Assembly: GCA_004194705.1 (NCBI GenBank)
Contig: SADC01000003.1
Coordinates: 62,001-126,000, forward strand
DNA from: Ditylenchus dipsaci
Lineage: Eukaryota; Nematoda; Chromadorea; Rhabditida; Anguinidae
DNA: 64,000 nt
Direction: 5' to 3'
The notes beneath the pieces are model-generated. The model did no database searches. It was given only the letters and a program-made list of their open reading frames with translations, and had not been told where the DNA came from. Below are positions 24,522 to 37,685 of this stretch, piece by piece; within the stretch, counting starts at the first letter, position 1; the number at the start of each line of letters is the position of its first letter. The position numbers and the translations under genes were made by a program.

Positions 24522-26466
24522 TAGGTCAGTCTGGGGTGTTGTTACTTCCATAGGTCGTGCTAGGTTAATGGGAAGCAAAGACGTCGTGATAAGGTTCACA
24601 CAAGGTTGGTAGCAAGGTTCTTGTAAGATTTGAAGATTGTTAGAACCTTGGGACATCAAATTTAGAAGGTTCGTACAATTTTTAAACCTTACGTAAACAT
24701 TAGCGAACTTTGAACGAACCTCGGTAGATAAGTGAAAGTGTGTTTTCAAGAATTGATCAAAGTCTGTAGATAGTGAAAATGTCAGATTTTAAGTTCTTGC
24801 TAGATTAAAGTTTTGGGTTTTTTAAATTCGTTTTCGAGCTTGCGAAAACTAGGTATTCGTTGGTTATGTAGGTTTGAAAAAAAAATCAGAGAAAATGCCT
24901 AAAAGTGAATATTCCGAGTTTTAGGCGTTTTCTCAGAATTTTATTTGGAAATGAAAAATTCAAAAAAGGCAGATATTATGTCAAGCACAAAATTTAAAGG
25001 GGGTGGGTATCTTAATAATTGAAAAGAAAAAATAACAAGTATTTGACAAAAAAAAAAGGAAAAATCGTATGTTGTATCAAGCGTATGTTATATCGAGCGT
25101 CGACTGTACATTAAGTTCTTAAATCTATAACTTATATAGTTCAAATTCTCAGAAATTTTTTTTGTATTTAAATTTATAATATATTCAAAATCCTACTCTA
25201 GATGTTCGAAAAATTACGAAAATACTGCTTATAATGAGAAAAAAAAATGAAAAAAATTGATTAGTAAAAATGGCATGGCTTTGATTTAGCTAATTTATCA
25301 AAAAAATTGTGATCTGCGAAAAAAAACTTTACAGTAAAGTACTCAAATTTTGCAGTGCCATGGCATTTCGTCCAAAATTCAATTCGTCCAAAATTCAATT
25401 CGTCCAAAATTCAATTCGTCCAAACTTCAGTTCGTCCAAATTGCGATTCGTCCAAATTTGAATTTTTAAGTCAAAATTTTGCGGAAGAACCATTTTTACG
25501 GTCACAGGATAACTTCAACCGCTCATAAACCCGTGCCAGAATGGCCGGAAGCCAATGAAATCTGGTTTTTGGGGGTTTACTAAAGGGGGACAAACCTTTA
25601 GCGAAAAAACGATTGAACAAATCAGAATTGCAATGTGATCGAGTGAAACGCTCAGAATCAGACCACCAAATATCCGAAACTATCCTAAACCATTCCAGCG
25701 ACGCCAAAACACTGTTTACTCTGGTTTAGAGTGGTTTGCGATCTTCGGTAGTGAGATTCTGAGTAATTCACCCGATCACATTAAAATTCTGACTTGCTCA
25801 ATCGTTTTTTTTTTTGCGAAATATTTGTCCCCCTGTTAGTGAATCCCAAAAAAACCAGATTTTATTGGCTTTCGGCCACCGTGCATGAGATTGATCCGGC
25901 GTAAATTAATTACCTAATATGTTGGAGGTTCGAATCCCGGTGGTGGCGAAATACTTTTTTCCTGACTAAAATAGCTTTTAACGGAAAATTAAGCTTTAGG
26001 GTGGATAGTAAAACCATTTGAAACCTGCTCAAACGTGTATCCACCTACATTATCCTAAACTTTGGATTTAGCTCAAATTAAATACAAGCATTGTATCCTA
26101 CCCACAATCGTGTCCCGAGTATAGTTTGTTCACACCAAACCAGATATTTGGATTGCAGTAACCCCAGTTCTCGAGTAGTTTCAGACCGCACAGTATTTAG
26201 CCGGTAGTACAAAACACGTGGTATTTAGGTGACTGTATTTAGGAATAAACACTCAGGTAATAGTATTTGGCAGCCTCAATATCGGTACTTAGGTGCAAGT
26301 GGATCAATACTTATGGGTAAATATTTTGACGAACTACATATTGCTCAAACTTGGACGAATTGCAATTTGGACGAACTGAATATTGTACGAATTGAATTTT
26401 GGACGAATTGTCTTTGGACGAATTGAATTTTGGATGTACTGTATTTTGGACGAACTGACTTTGGAC

Positions 26467-27424
26467 TAGGGTTGACCAATGCAAATATTTGCGCAAATAT
26501 TTGTGTAAATATTTGCGCAAATATTTGTGTAAATATTTGCGCAAATATTTGCAAATATTTGTTGAAATCTTTGCGATTAACAAAAATGTGCAAATATTTG
26601 AAAATTTCATTTTAAGAGAAAATGGACGGATGTTCATGTCAAACGGTGGTAATTAGGATAAATCTTGACCATTTTCGGTACAAATTCTTTGCTTCATCTC
26701 ATTCTGTCATAGAAACAGTTGTATTTTCTTTGGTTTAGTAGCAAAATGCCTGGAAAATTAGATCTAAACTTTAAAAGGCGCACACTCTCGCACTTTTTGA
26801 TCACCGCAAAATGCAAAGCGAGCGCTTTATGAAGTTTAGATCTTAATTTGTTTTGTTTTTCTCTGGAAATTTCAGTACAGTCAACTCTCGATACAGTGTA
26901 CCCTTGATATAGTGTAGATCTCGATATAGTGTATATTTTTTTAACCTCATTTAGTCAGCTCTAAGCCAAACTGGCTTACATTGTACCCTCGATATAGTGT
27001 AACCCTTGATACAGTGTATATTTTTCAGATCCCGCGAGCTACACTCTATCGAGAGTGGACTGTACCAAAATGTAGCTGACATTCAGGGCTACGATTTGGT
27101 ACCAACATTTTTAGAAATTAAAAAAAATCATATCTCAAAATTGATCCAAAATGCTGACGGTCAATTTGGTGAACGGTCAAACGTCCAGCAGCCAAATCTT
27201 TTTTTTTACTTCATTCAAAACAATTTGTTTGAGGATGATTAGTTTGTTAGTTGGATGTTAAGAATAAAACTTGAATTTGATAAGTATTGAGCGTAGGTGA
27301 GGTATTTTGCATAAATCTCACGGTATTTGAAATCATGCAAATATTTGCGAAATATTTGCAAATATTTAAATATTTGCGCAAATATTTGCACGATTCCAAA
27401 TATTTGCAAATTTGTCCAACTCTA
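26467..27424. mobile_element. hAT-like element of CAAATATTTG palindromes
   Basis: 8-bp target duplication CTTTGGAC (26459-26466, 27425-27432). Ends TAGGGTTGACCAATG and 'tttgtccaactcta'. Both subterminal regions are stacked 'gcaaatatttgcg' words. It contains the TA-flanked MITE 26878-27062. No transposase seen. Confidence 0.85.
26878..27062. mobile_element. CAGTCAACTCTCGATA MITE
   Basis: TA on both sides (26876-26877, 27063-27064). Ends CAGTCAACTCTCGATA and 'atcgagagtggactg'. The interior repeats 'cgatatagtgta' three times. Nested in 26467-27424. Confidence 0.85.
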
Positions 27425-27651
27425 CTTTGGACGAATTGAATTTTGGACGAAATGCCATGGCACCAATTTTGCAGAGTATAGAAAATAATTTCGTAGAATG
27501 AAATTTCCAAGGACATCAATTAAAGGACCATTTTCACGGTGATATGATGGTCCCTTACCAATTCGAAAAATTCTCGTTACATTTATCTTCTGTTCGGATT
27601 TTTTAACTTGGTTTTTTTAAAAACAAGGCCTAGAAATTTATTTTAGGTATA

Positions 27652-27893
27652 CAGTATTTCCTCTTTTTATCCCCCACTCTCTAATAATCCCCCACCATAT
27701 GGACCTTATATCTCAGCCGAGAGCAAACATTTTGCAAATAGGTTTTTTGCGTTTTCTTGATTAGCACGAGCACTCCTGATTCCAATTTTAAGATTCTGGT
27801 TGAGTACCCAAAAATCTCGAAATCGGCCTCGTATTTTTCTGATTTTTAGGGGTTGAAAAATAATCCCCATGGGGTTTAATAGAGAAAATACGG
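27652..27893. mobile_element. CCGTATTT-family MITE, CCCC variant
   Basis: Left 'cagtatttcctcttttta'...'taataatcccccacc', right 'tggggtttaatagagaaa'...'atacgg'. The standard interior is present. A weak TTAA-flanked pair (27520-27523 and 28379-28382, with GGACCAT near each) may enclose it. Confidence 0.65.
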
Positions 27894-27999
27894 TAGTTTC
27901 GTAAGAAAAAAGTTGAAAAATGCGTACAGAAGTTCAATGATTGAGAAAAAGATGGACCTCCAGACAACCGTGAGCATGGTTCTTCAAGTCTTTGTATGT

Positions 28000-29050
28000 C
28001 GTCAGAAATCATATGGATATATCTTTTTGGTCGGAGGTCAACCGCAGCCAACCTTCCTTATTTTTTAAAAATGACCCTAAATACCCTCCTAAATTACGGG
28101 GTTAGGCAAATTCATCTACCTATACGTTTGTCCAGCCAACGAAAAAAAATTAATTTAAACAAGAAGTGAAAAATATGGTGTCGATCGAATTATCCGCTTT
28201 TCTTTTGTCGAAAACATGGAAAATATTATCGAGCTGGAACAAATTCAAAAATTTATGGGTACAAACGTAAGGAAACAAATTTGCCAAATCTTTTTCTGCG
28301 TAACTCAATAAACACATATTTCAACAAATTCTAAAAATCAAAAATTAAAAAAAATTGGCTTCTATATTACATGGTCCATTAAAGGTAATTAAGGATCATT
28401 TTTTGCTATTTTGCCAAAAACAAATCAGAAATCACTGATGGTGACTCTGGATGAATAAAAACAATTGGCATACCAAGATTTCAGAAAAAGTAAAAACATG
28501 CTTTGAACCTATCATTATTATTATCTTTGTGTGACTAGAATGTGTTCGAAAAACCCTAAATAGACCATTTACTTTTGAGAAGTATAAGTAAAATAATTTG
28601 AGAAAAATTTTAAATTTAGGTGTTTTCGGTACCACATAAGTGGAAACAGGAGCTTTATGGCATCCAGTGTTCTCTGATTGAGGTGTATGGCAAATTGACT
28701 ATAAACAAAAAATCAAAATACCAGGTTAGTTTATAATTAAGCTGTAAATTGAAAAATTATATACAGCATGAGAATGCTGCGGAAACACATGTTCGACCAG
28801 ATTCTTTTTGGTCGATTAAACTCGAAGATAAAGTTATTTGAAGTTGGCAAGTGGATTGAGCCAACCGTTTATTCGAGCTCCTTTCTGATCAGACTTTTTT
28901 CCATTTACAATGTAATCGCGTAGTTTTTTTAATATTTTGGCAAGGTCTAAGCTTACTGTGAATCGCAAAAAAACAACTTTTGATGTCGGAACTTTTGCGA
29001 CTTAGAGAACTAGACTAACGAATCACATTTGGCAGAACATCATAAATATC
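28000..29050. other. no gene seen
   Basis: AT-rich sequence without convincing exons; short open frames here have no splice context or recognisable motif. Confidence 0.5.
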
Positions 29051-29056
29051 GTCGCA

Positions 29057-29412
29057 AACTGTATAGTGGATAAATATCAGCGCAATTCCTGTAGATACTG
29101 TCGGTTTAACAGGTGTTTGGCAGGTTGGTCTGGTTGTCACAATCATAAGTCGGTAAAGATTAATGTTTACTTTAGTCGGAATGGACCCTAAAGCTGTGCG
29201 TCCAGACAGAGACTTGACTGGTAAACAAAAAGTTCCAAGAGCCAGGAAAAGGCAAATGGACGAAGAATTGATAAACCACATGGTTTGTGTTTATTATTTC
29301 GCTGTTTTTAATTCACAGTTTGCAGATGCGTCTGCAGGGAGATAACTGGTCCCGCGAAATTCCTGTGGAAGCCAAAGTGCTGCTGATAAAGTTTCTAAAC
29401 ATAGAGTCCAAA
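29057..29412 (+). pseudogene. truncated genomic duplicate of receptor A exons 2-4
   Basis: From 'aactgtatagtggataaa' to 'aacatagagtccaaa' it matches 14341-14695 of receptor A with only about ten differences in ~355 bp, introns included, so it arose by DNA duplication, not retroposition. It contains the end of the second zinc finger, the hinge exon and the start of the exon encoding the first ligand-binding-domain helices. Both flanks break abruptly into unrelated DNA, leaving no first zinc finger and no ligand-binding domain. Splice sites (GTTTGTG donor, TTGCAG acceptor) persist but nothing upstream can feed them. Not expected to make a functional receptor. Confidence 0.92.
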
Positions 29413-29794
29413 AAAAATCATAAATATAGTTGCAAAAGACTTCTTCATATACTAAACGTGATAAAACTTAACTTGGGGTTAGAGAAAGTTAGGTAAAAAA
29501 TATAGAAAGCCACTGAAAATTATTTTAATGCAAACATGCACACCAGTTGACTTAAAACACTAGCATTTTACCGAATTATCTGAAAGATAAATGTCCGTCC
29601 TATAACTAACATCGATATAAAAAATGAAGTAACCTGGACGCATAGGTCCTCAAGAAAGACTTAACGCAGGGGCATAGTTATCTTTATTTGTGGACGAAAA
29701 ACAATCAGTCAAAACATATTTTCGCATTAAACAGGTCTCAGAATATAACAACATCAAGCGAACAACCAATGTAGATGCCGGAATCCTACAGCTT

Positions 29795-32700
29795 TTTTCG
29801 TCAAAAAATTTACGAGGAGATCTCATCCGTGAACTGCGCCTGTAAAAAAGTTATTTAAGATGATAAGATTCCGACTAGTGTACCTCAGATGAGCATTGAC
29901 CCATTCACGAGCTTCCTTGGTACCTTCATCCACTTCGCTTGATGCTTTGGATGTTTTCTTCGTTGGTGTCTTCTTTTTTTCCTCACCTTTCTTCGGACCT
30001 TCAGCATTCTTCGCTTCCGGCGTTGCCTTCTCTTTCAATATAGGTATCTCATGCTTAAAAGATGCTTGGATACAAAATTAAGATGCCTTCAAATTTACCA
30101 CTAATGCGTCTTCAGCACCTGCAATGGCCACAGTGTCAAGTTCTTCCTGCTCCTCCATACTTTTCATCTAAATTGATCCGACTAGTTTCCACAGTCATAT
30201 TTGTAACTATGTAAAGGCTTACAAAGACCAAGCCAGATTCTTCTCCTTTTTCTTCAACCATATCCTCGTCACCTTGCTCTTCAATGCTTTGATTCTAAAT
30301 AATTCATTTGATTAAGTTGAACAATAAAGAGCCTTCATGAAACTAACTAGACGAGGTCCACCACAGTTGTGATCAGGAGTAAGTGAAATAGGCTGGGTTT
30401 GAACTTCGAAATTTGGAGGCTATGATATATTAGCGATAACTAAACAACTTCGAAAGTCGAAAAAGGTACCAGCACGCATTCATTTTCATCACTCACAGGT
30501 GTGCTTTCCACCTTCCTACACGCATCCAGTGAATCATCAAGCTGAGCAAGCGACGAATTAGAAGACTCAGTTGAAGATAGAACAGCAAAGGTTGAAAAAG
30601 ATGTGTCATTCCCTTCTTCAATCAACCTAAAAATTTATTAATAGGCATGAATGAGACAGAACACCTACTTTTCAGCCCTTGAAGGGATCTGCTCAGTCTT
30701 GTGCTCCGTCGCAAACCTCAAACGCGGCTTAGCTTAAATTATTACGTGTAATTATAAACATGGGGAGAATAGTAATGGTACGAACTACTACCTGTACTTA
30801 TCAGCCTTGACCTTCTCTGAGCTCGTTTTAGAATCGAAGTAGGCGTCGGCATGGGTGAGGAGGGATGTGTAGGCGTTTGAGTCGCTTCTTCTGTGCCAGA
30901 AAACAACAGACGAGAGCTTCCACCGGCACGTCGAACAGGAATCCGACTCATACTCTTTGAAAGAGAGACCGGCGTTTGGATAAGTTTGTTGACGCGATCC
31001 ATATCCTTGGCTTTCACATTCCTAAAATTCGCATAAGTATTAGGACTTGTGGAACGTTCATGAGTTTATTTTCGAAAGAACTTGTATGACTTTGTATTTT
31101 TTTAATCAAATATAAGATTATTATTCATTATTAACCACTCATTTTGCAGCTGAATTAAACTTCAGTGATGATAAATGGCACAAAAAGGTCTTTCGATAAA
31201 AAATGCACGGACAAGCCGGACGATCTAAACTTGAGTCGAAATATTAAGACGAAGTACCTCTTAGAAGTAGCGCCAAATTTCTTTTCAGAGTACGCTGAAC
31301 GAATATTCTGATCGACCTTTGCTTTCTTTACTTCAGTACACGCTCTGAAAGAAGATGAGGGCTGTGCAACTGGTGTAGGCGGAAACAGCATCAGGCGCTG
31401 CCTCTTGGCCGGGTAGCAATCGTAAGAGGCAATTCTTCAAAGACTTGTAAGGAATTATCCTAAACAGCTTCGATCTTAAACCATGTAAGCCCCAAATCGT
31501 AAACCGAACCATTTCATCTTGCTCTTTCGCATCGAGGTGTCGTGAGCCACCAAAATACCTGCTTGCACAAGGTAGCTCCACTTCCCTGTCTCCGTTAAAA
31601 CCAGGCACTGCTCCATTGATGTGGCGAACACTAAGATAACAGAACACACTTTTAGCACAATAAGTTCCAGGCAACTTACTTTAATTGAATCTGAGATGGA
31701 AGAGGACGTTTACGCGAACTAATTCTCAGGAAATTCTCGTGCTCCATATTCTCTTTCACTGCATTTTCATGATATTTCTCAAGAACAAACTAAAAGGATT
31801 TTGGATAAATAAGGATATAGTTTAAAATACAACCTGCGGAAGTCCCTCTACTTTCTTGAATATCCAAGGAAAGCGCTGCGCTATTTCTTTGCACTGCGCT
31901 CTACATGAGACAACAAAATCCGGTTCTTCAACGGTAGACGGTGGCGGTGGCTAAACATCCTAGTTAGAAAACGCAAACAAACATATTGCCTCGACTTACC
32001 TCGACTATCAAGTTAAACCTACGCTTCTCAATGACATTTAGGTTGAACTTAAAAATTCCGTAATCTAATTTGAGGTACTCAGCTAAATGGAACATAAATA
32101 AAATGTCTATCGAAACAATTTAACCCAATTACCTTTGGCCAGATCGACTTCTTCAGGACAGCTCAGTGGAAGCCATTTCAGATCAGATTCATTCACTGAC
32201 CTTTCTGCACCATTCCCATCGCGCAACATTTCCAAGTCCATTGACGCCAATTGTCTGTCTTCGAGCCAAATTTTCCTAATTTGGTTCATCACCTCGAGTG
32301 CAAACTCCTCCTGCATAAAGAACGAGCAACACTTTTGGAAAAGATTTCCTTGAGTGGAACCTTCTCAGCAAAAGTCTCGATGTCCAAACAGTAATAGCAC
32401 AGCATGGTCAGCTTCGTGAGCTCAGACACTTCCATCATAAGCAGAACAGGTAGGAAGCACTATAAATCAATACAAACCATAAGTTAGAGTTAGGGAGCAC
32501 AATTAAATCTGCCTTTACCGAATAACTATTAGGCGGAAACCACTCCTCTGCATTCTTTTTCTCCCAGACATGGTTTTCAGATTCTAGATCCATAGCTTCG
32601 GCAACGATTTCATGAATCTTCATCTGCTTCCTAGATTAGAAGCCACTTTCAAGTGGAAATAAAAAATAACAGATAGATTCGTACCCTTGCACCTGTAACT

Positions 32701-35700
32701 TTTCATAGCGCTTAGTAAACTCAACCACCACTTGCTCGAACAATTTAGAAGACCTGGCATCATTCGGGAGAAGTTTGAAACACATTCCGAAAGCAACGCC
32801 ATAAGCATAAAATCTGACTTGACGTGTAGCTTGGTGTTGAATGTTAATGGAATCTTGCCACTCTGAAAAGAATGTATGAAAGAAGAGGCTTAAGGGATGC
32901 AAACAAGCACCTTCGTCATCCATTGCAAGAATTTTGGCACTCACACATTCCAATGTCAATGATGCTCGTTTAAAGAAGACTCTCGCGTGATGAATGAAGC
33001 CCCTAGCACTAGGGGACAGTTCCAAAGGCGGAACAGCGAATAAAGGAGCACCTTAAAAGCCTGAAGTGAAATAACTACATATGCATAAATAGAATTACAC
33101 ATGTCATCGAACTTTGATTTGGTCATTTCTACTTCCTTCCATGCCCATCTGAACTTTCAAAGAATGTAATAACACGAGCATTGACTTCTGAGTAAGAAAA
33201 TAGGTACCTTTGAATGAACCTCAGCACTTCTGGCTTAGTAGAACTGGCCTCGACCAATTTTAGAACTCCGGGGAAATAGTTGTGAACTAGCACACGAAGC
33301 AAACAGGCTTTTTCTTCATTCTGATTAAGAAAAAACAAATCAATTTTGAAGGATAATCAAAACAAAATGACGCACTGAATTAGTTGCAGGAACAGAATTA
33401 GCGAGTCCGATAGCGCAAACCCAATTGCACGGCTCTCTCGGCTCTTGAAAGTAGTTCTCAATGTTTTCGGATATATTGGCAATTAACTAAAAAGAGTGAT
33501 TTTGACGCCATTTTAACATAGAATTTTACCTGAATTTGTATGGGTCTCACCATTACTTGAACAAATCTCTTGTCGGAAAGACAGTTAGCAGTTATATGAT
33601 AAACAGACGGATAGTAGAGCTGATCAATAGAATCTTTTAGAAAAGCAGGCGCCGCAAAGCGATTGATTGAATAAGCGCTGACGTCCTAAACAAAAATTAT
33701 GAAATTTCATGGAATGAAAATTTTAAAAAGAATAATTACTAGTAAGCCCCTTACTGCCGGGCTAAATGATTCAGTGGAGGAGAAACGAGAAAAGAAGTGC
33801 ATCTGCTTTGCCAAAGTGGCGTCTACAGTAACCCTCCCAACTAGCCTTTTAGCATAGTAAGCGTTCAGGTCGAACAAGGATCCCTAAAATTTGGAAGGCT
33901 AAGACTCAAGCAGAAAATCAAGCACAATTACTCACATGCATCACAGAACTGCCACCTCTACGGTTTTCGACCCATACCATCATCATCAAAGAGCTGTCAT
34001 AAACGTATTCCGCATTTTCAGTGTTGAGGTTGTTTCGTCTAATTCGTCAAAATCTTCTGAACCGTTCCCGGATATTTTATTTTTTTGAATAAGAAGGGTG
34101 CGCATGGAAACCATCTGACTGCAACTGTCGGGATACCACTGAATTCAACAAATTAGAAGAATGAGTCTTGCAAGAGCTGCAAACTTACTTTCATCGACGG
34201 AATAAACACAGGCTCCTCGAAGGTGTATTCAGCAGGATCTTTTGTTGCAGCTTCATCTTTCGGGAAATTGATTGAAAGCAAAATCACAACTGGTCCTCTA
34301 AACACGAAAAAGGGGTAACTGGACAGAGTTATAAACAACGCACTTTTGCACCACATTAATGCACACCCAGAAAAATAGAATAGGCCTTGGGTCTTCTTCC
34401 GGCTCTTGCAAGGCGAAGTATTTCACGCTGCCTTCAATGTATAGAAGGGATATCCTGTAAACATATTCCAGGTAATTCAGGTGGCCAATAACTGAGGCAA
34501 ACCGTACACTTTTGACGTTTTTAACGAAATTATAAGCATGCCACCGAAATTGAACCCCACAACGACCAGCTTGGATTTTTCGATGTAAGTAAGGGCAGAC
34601 ACGAAGACTTTATCTAAAAAAGAGCACTGTTAGTTAGTTTTTAACAACACATTAATAGAGCATGCCGTGCATTTTGAAAAGTTAAAGAGGGGACCAGCAA
34701 AATTTTTTAGATCGTTCCTTTTTTCACCTTTTTGCATTAAATCTAATATTTCGCGTATTTTTTATTCTACTTTTAAAAAGGGTAAAACTTTTTTTTGTCA
34801 CAGATTCACTGTTTTCTGTCACAGATTTTAGTTTACCCTGTTTCTTTCGAATTTTTTAAAAGTTATTACACTATAAGATAGCCTTGCGATTCTAGTTTCT
34901 GGCGAGGTATCATTTTTGCATCTTCCTTGCAAAATATATTTAAATATAACACAAACAGGTGAAAGTATGAAAGAAGTCAGAAAAATAATTTGGTTCATAA
35001 TTTTACCTTTTTGTGCTATATTTTGCAGAGATGGTGCAGCAAAAAATACCTCGCCAGAAGCTAGAATCGCACGGCTACCTTATAATAGTATTAAAACTTT
35101 GGAAATGAGACTAGAAAATTTAATAGAAAGAGCTGATAGTAAAGGAAAATTCAAATCTGTGACAGAAATGAGGAAAGCTGTGACAGATAAAAAGTGAATC
35201 TGTGACAAAAAAAAGCATTGCCCTTTTAAAAACTAGGCAGAAAACTTAATAAATATAGACGAGTACAAATGTAAAAGTTTGTTGAGAGAGAAAATAAATG
35301 CTGGTCCCCGCTTTTTTTCCGTGTCGCGCGCGGTCATGCCCCTTGTAACTATCAAAACACGCCTTTTTCCAGGCACTTTGTAGTGCCTTCATCGCTACGG
35401 AATACAAACATCTCATCTTCGTAGAAAATTTCTAAAATGATATAACTTAAAGACTCTTTCCCAAAGGAAACTAACTTGACAAGGGAACCGTCTTTTTTGC
35501 TTTCACTGGATCTGATCTATCCATCTTCCTTAGGGTTTTTGAATCAGCATCAGTACCATCGGAACTTATTGTGTCGTCTTCTCTTATGTCCAAATGCACG
35601 AGGTACGCGTAACCGAACCTAAACGCGGTTAAGAGTTACTTGGAAAATTAAGTGCGTCAAAATTTCTTCTGCTATCATCAATAGTCTCTGCTATCTTTCA

Positions 35701-36351
35701 AATAAAAACTGGCAGACCTGCACCCAACCAGAAGAATATGAGGCCAGCCTGAATGGAATTGCGGAGCGAATTGAAGAAATACATCCTGTTCGGCTGTGCC
35801 ATCGACGACTCCCTGAAGGCAAGTAATAGGATGTTGCATGTAGACACACTTCAAAAGATTCCGAGAGAGCAAAGCAAAATAAGCAAGGAAGTTATGATGT
35901 TTTTCGGCACTTCTGTTCGACACAGCAACCACCACACCGTGACAGGAACCTATTAATGGGCAATAAGTCGTATCAGAAGAAGCGTAAAGGGACATACCGC
36001 TAATCGGAAAGTAGATGGCATCATTAATTACAGCAGCCTTCCAAAATCATGTTCTAAGTGAATTTGAGCATGCTCTGGTCCGTTAAAGTATCGGTAGATA
36101 GAAAATTTTCCTGTGCTGTTTGATGCCCAAAAATACTTAGTCTCAATTCCTAAAAATATAAGTGTATAAAAAGTAGGTAGGTCATGGTTTTAGTACCTTT
36201 CCACATCAAAATTTTTCCACTTTCATAGCCAACTGAAGTTTTAGAGGCATCACTTAAAGCAAATGATGTTGAACTCCCTTCCACTTCCAGACACTTTTGT
36301 CGTAGAACATCTGGTACTGTATTCATAATAGCAGCGGGCATAAACAAAAAC
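29795..36351 (-). CDS. mel-28: ELYS/MEL-28-like nucleoporin (AHCTF1 family)
   Basis: ELYS binds chromatin and recruits the Nup107-160 complex for nuclear pore assembly after mitosis. Clear exons include 36351-36197 (ATG 36341), 36149-35998, 35949-35718, from 35618, 34613-34503, 34454-34344, 34297-34189, 34138-33936, 33883-33755, 33685-33530, 33486-33376, then smaller exons to a last one from 29839. Recognition rests on the order of family motifs: propeller blades with GWPHILLVGCR, VSALTYIEKSKLVVVGF, then FALQEPEEDPR, GSLFDLNAYYAK, QLYYPSVYHITANCL. Next is an all-helical ELYS block (KRYEKLQVQGK...EEWFPPNSYS...IRKIWLEDRQ). Last is a Ser/Pro/Lys tail with PTPTSILKRAQRRSR and a basic end RRSSRMRSPRK. 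Three or more single-base frame breaks (near 36040, 35480, 34030) are cured by one base each. First exon starts at TTTTTAG|GTTTTTGTTT just before ATG, so a 5'UTR intron or trans-splice site is possible. Confidence 0.85.
34780..35225. repeat. foldback in an ELYS intron
   Basis: 'ttttttgtcacagattcact' at the left is mirrored by 'agtgaatctgtgacaaaa' at the right. An inner pair 'gattctagtttctggcgag' / 'ctcgccagaagctagaatc' is also inverted. It fills most of the 730-bp intron between the exons ending near 35345 and starting at 34613. Confidence 0.8.
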
Positions 36352-36614
36352 CTAAAAAGCAAAATTTCATTGAAAATATAGCTTGCAATGGAAGAAAGTA
36401 AATCATAATAGTTTTTGTCAAAAAACTCGTAATGAAATTTTGAACCATGGTTTGGCGCTTTGACATTATGTGGTACTTTGAAATTTACTTTTGGCTTGAG
36501 ATTAACACGAGAAAGGCGGGTTGTGATTTTTGTTACTTTTAGCGCAGAATTTCATGATGAACACGATGATGAAGTTTCGCTTCAATCCCTATCGCTTCAA
36601 TCATTGATAAAGTA

Positions 36615-36864
36615 CCGTATTTCCTCAAATAAGCGTTCCCGCTCTAATAAGCGCCCCCCCCCTCGAATTTGAGGGTCTGGATCTCAGTGTAGAAGCAACA
36701 TTTTGCAAAGCTGTTTCATGCGTTTTCTTAACTCCCACGAGCTCTACCGATTCCACTTTTTAGATTTTGATTGAGCACCCGAAAATCTCGAAATCGAATT
36801 CCAAATTTTCCGATTTTTGGGGTTTGAAAAATAAGCGCTCCGGGCGATTATTAGAGGAATTACG
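36615..36864. mobile_element. CCGTATTTCC-family MITE upstream of ELYS
   Basis: TA|CCGTATTTCCTCAAATAAGC ... 'ttattagaggaattacgg'|TA, 250 bp, standard interior. It lies about 260 bp upstream of the first ELYS exon. Confidence 0.8.
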
Positions 36865-37130
36865 GTAGGTGAAAAAGGGTCCAGAGCGTAACAAATTGTG
36901 CATGGTCGAAATCCAGCTGGATAGTCACAGGTTCTAAATTGATTCGCCATGGTTGGTAAACTAGGTAGCTTGACAAGATTTACCTAGTGAAGAAAAGTTA
37001 TGCTTGAAAAAAACCTTACTTGTGTTAATTTAGGTTTGGGCTTTGACTTAGCTCAAGTAAATGTTCACCTTTGCTCTGATGTTTTTGTTGTGTTCCTAAG
37101 AACCTGAGGATCATTTCGATACCAAGCTCG

Positions 37131-37245
37131 TAAACAAATGTGGAAAAAATGAAGTGTGCAGCCGGCGGGATTTGAACCAGCATCCTTCAAATGTGTTTAA
37201 ATTTGAATTAAAACGATTTCCATGCGGGACTAGATAAGGACAGTA
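37131..37245 (-). repeat. tRNA-related SINE-like copy 1
   Basis: On the minus strand 'gtcccgcatggaaatcg' and 'ttttaattcaaattt' precede a B-box-like 'gctggttcaaatccc'. Shared with 38641-38716 and 40622-40686. Confidence 0.5.
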
Positions 37246-37263
37246 GATGTACACCTCCATTAA

Positions 37264-37495
37264 AGGGCCTGACCTCTTCCTACTCGGTGGTCCCCCGCAA
37301 TTCAAAAATTTTTCCTCGATCATTGGACTTCTGTACGGATTTTTCCGCCACGTTTCTAACAAAACTAGGCCTGAAATCAAATTTTAGGCTTAGTTTTGTT
37401 AGAAACCTAGCGGAAAAATCCGTATAGAAGTCCAATGATCAAGGGAACATTTTTGAATTGGCGGGGGACCACCGAGTAGGAAGAGGTCAGGCCCT
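37264..37495. mobile_element. TTAA-flanked 232-bp palindromic MITE
   Basis: TTAA at 37260-37263 and 37496-37499. Ends AGGGCCTGACCTCTTCC and 'ggaagaggtcaggccct'. The two ~110-bp arms are nearly perfect complements ('ttctgtacggatttttc' against 'gaaaaatccgtatagaa'). Confidence 0.9.
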
Positions 37496-37519
37496 TTAAA
37501 GGCTTGTTTCCAATGAGCG

Positions 37520-37685
37520 GATTTTACCTTCACTCTCACTCTTCATTGGGTACACGAAAATTCTTTCACTCTCACTCTGACTTTGACTCTCCCTTTCACT
37601 TTCACCCTCAGTGTGTACCCAATGTGAGAGTGAGAGTGAAAGGCAGACTGAGAGTGCGAGTGAAAGGCAGACTGAGAGTAAACAT
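37520..37685. repeat. inverted simple repeats 'cactctca' / 'tgagagtg'
   Basis: The left half is pyrimidine-rich ('cactctcactctgac') and the right half its mirror ('gtgagagtgagagtgaaa'), with 'cattgggtacac' / 'gtgtacccaatg' inside. Related in style to the 54030-54240 block. Confidence 0.6.

Larger units (their letters stand above)
25358..27455. mobile_element. foldback with 'ttcgtccaaaattcaa' arms
   Basis: The ends TGCCATGGCATTTCGTCC and 'ggacgaaatgccatggca' are inverted. Near-terminal arrays of 'ttcgtccaaaattcaa' (left) and 'ttggacgaattgaa' (right) mirror each other. 'aattttgca' flanks both sides, suggesting a 9-bp target duplication (Mutator-like length, tentative). Contains an inner foldback (25540-25870), a B-box-like 'ggaggttcgaatccc' (25930) and the hAT-like element 26467-27424. 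Confidence 0.65.

Noticed and set aside
26345..26637. Frames with repeated QIFAQIFT or KYLRKYLHKYL
   Set aside because: Translation of CAAATATTTG arrays within a hAT-like element; not protein-coding.
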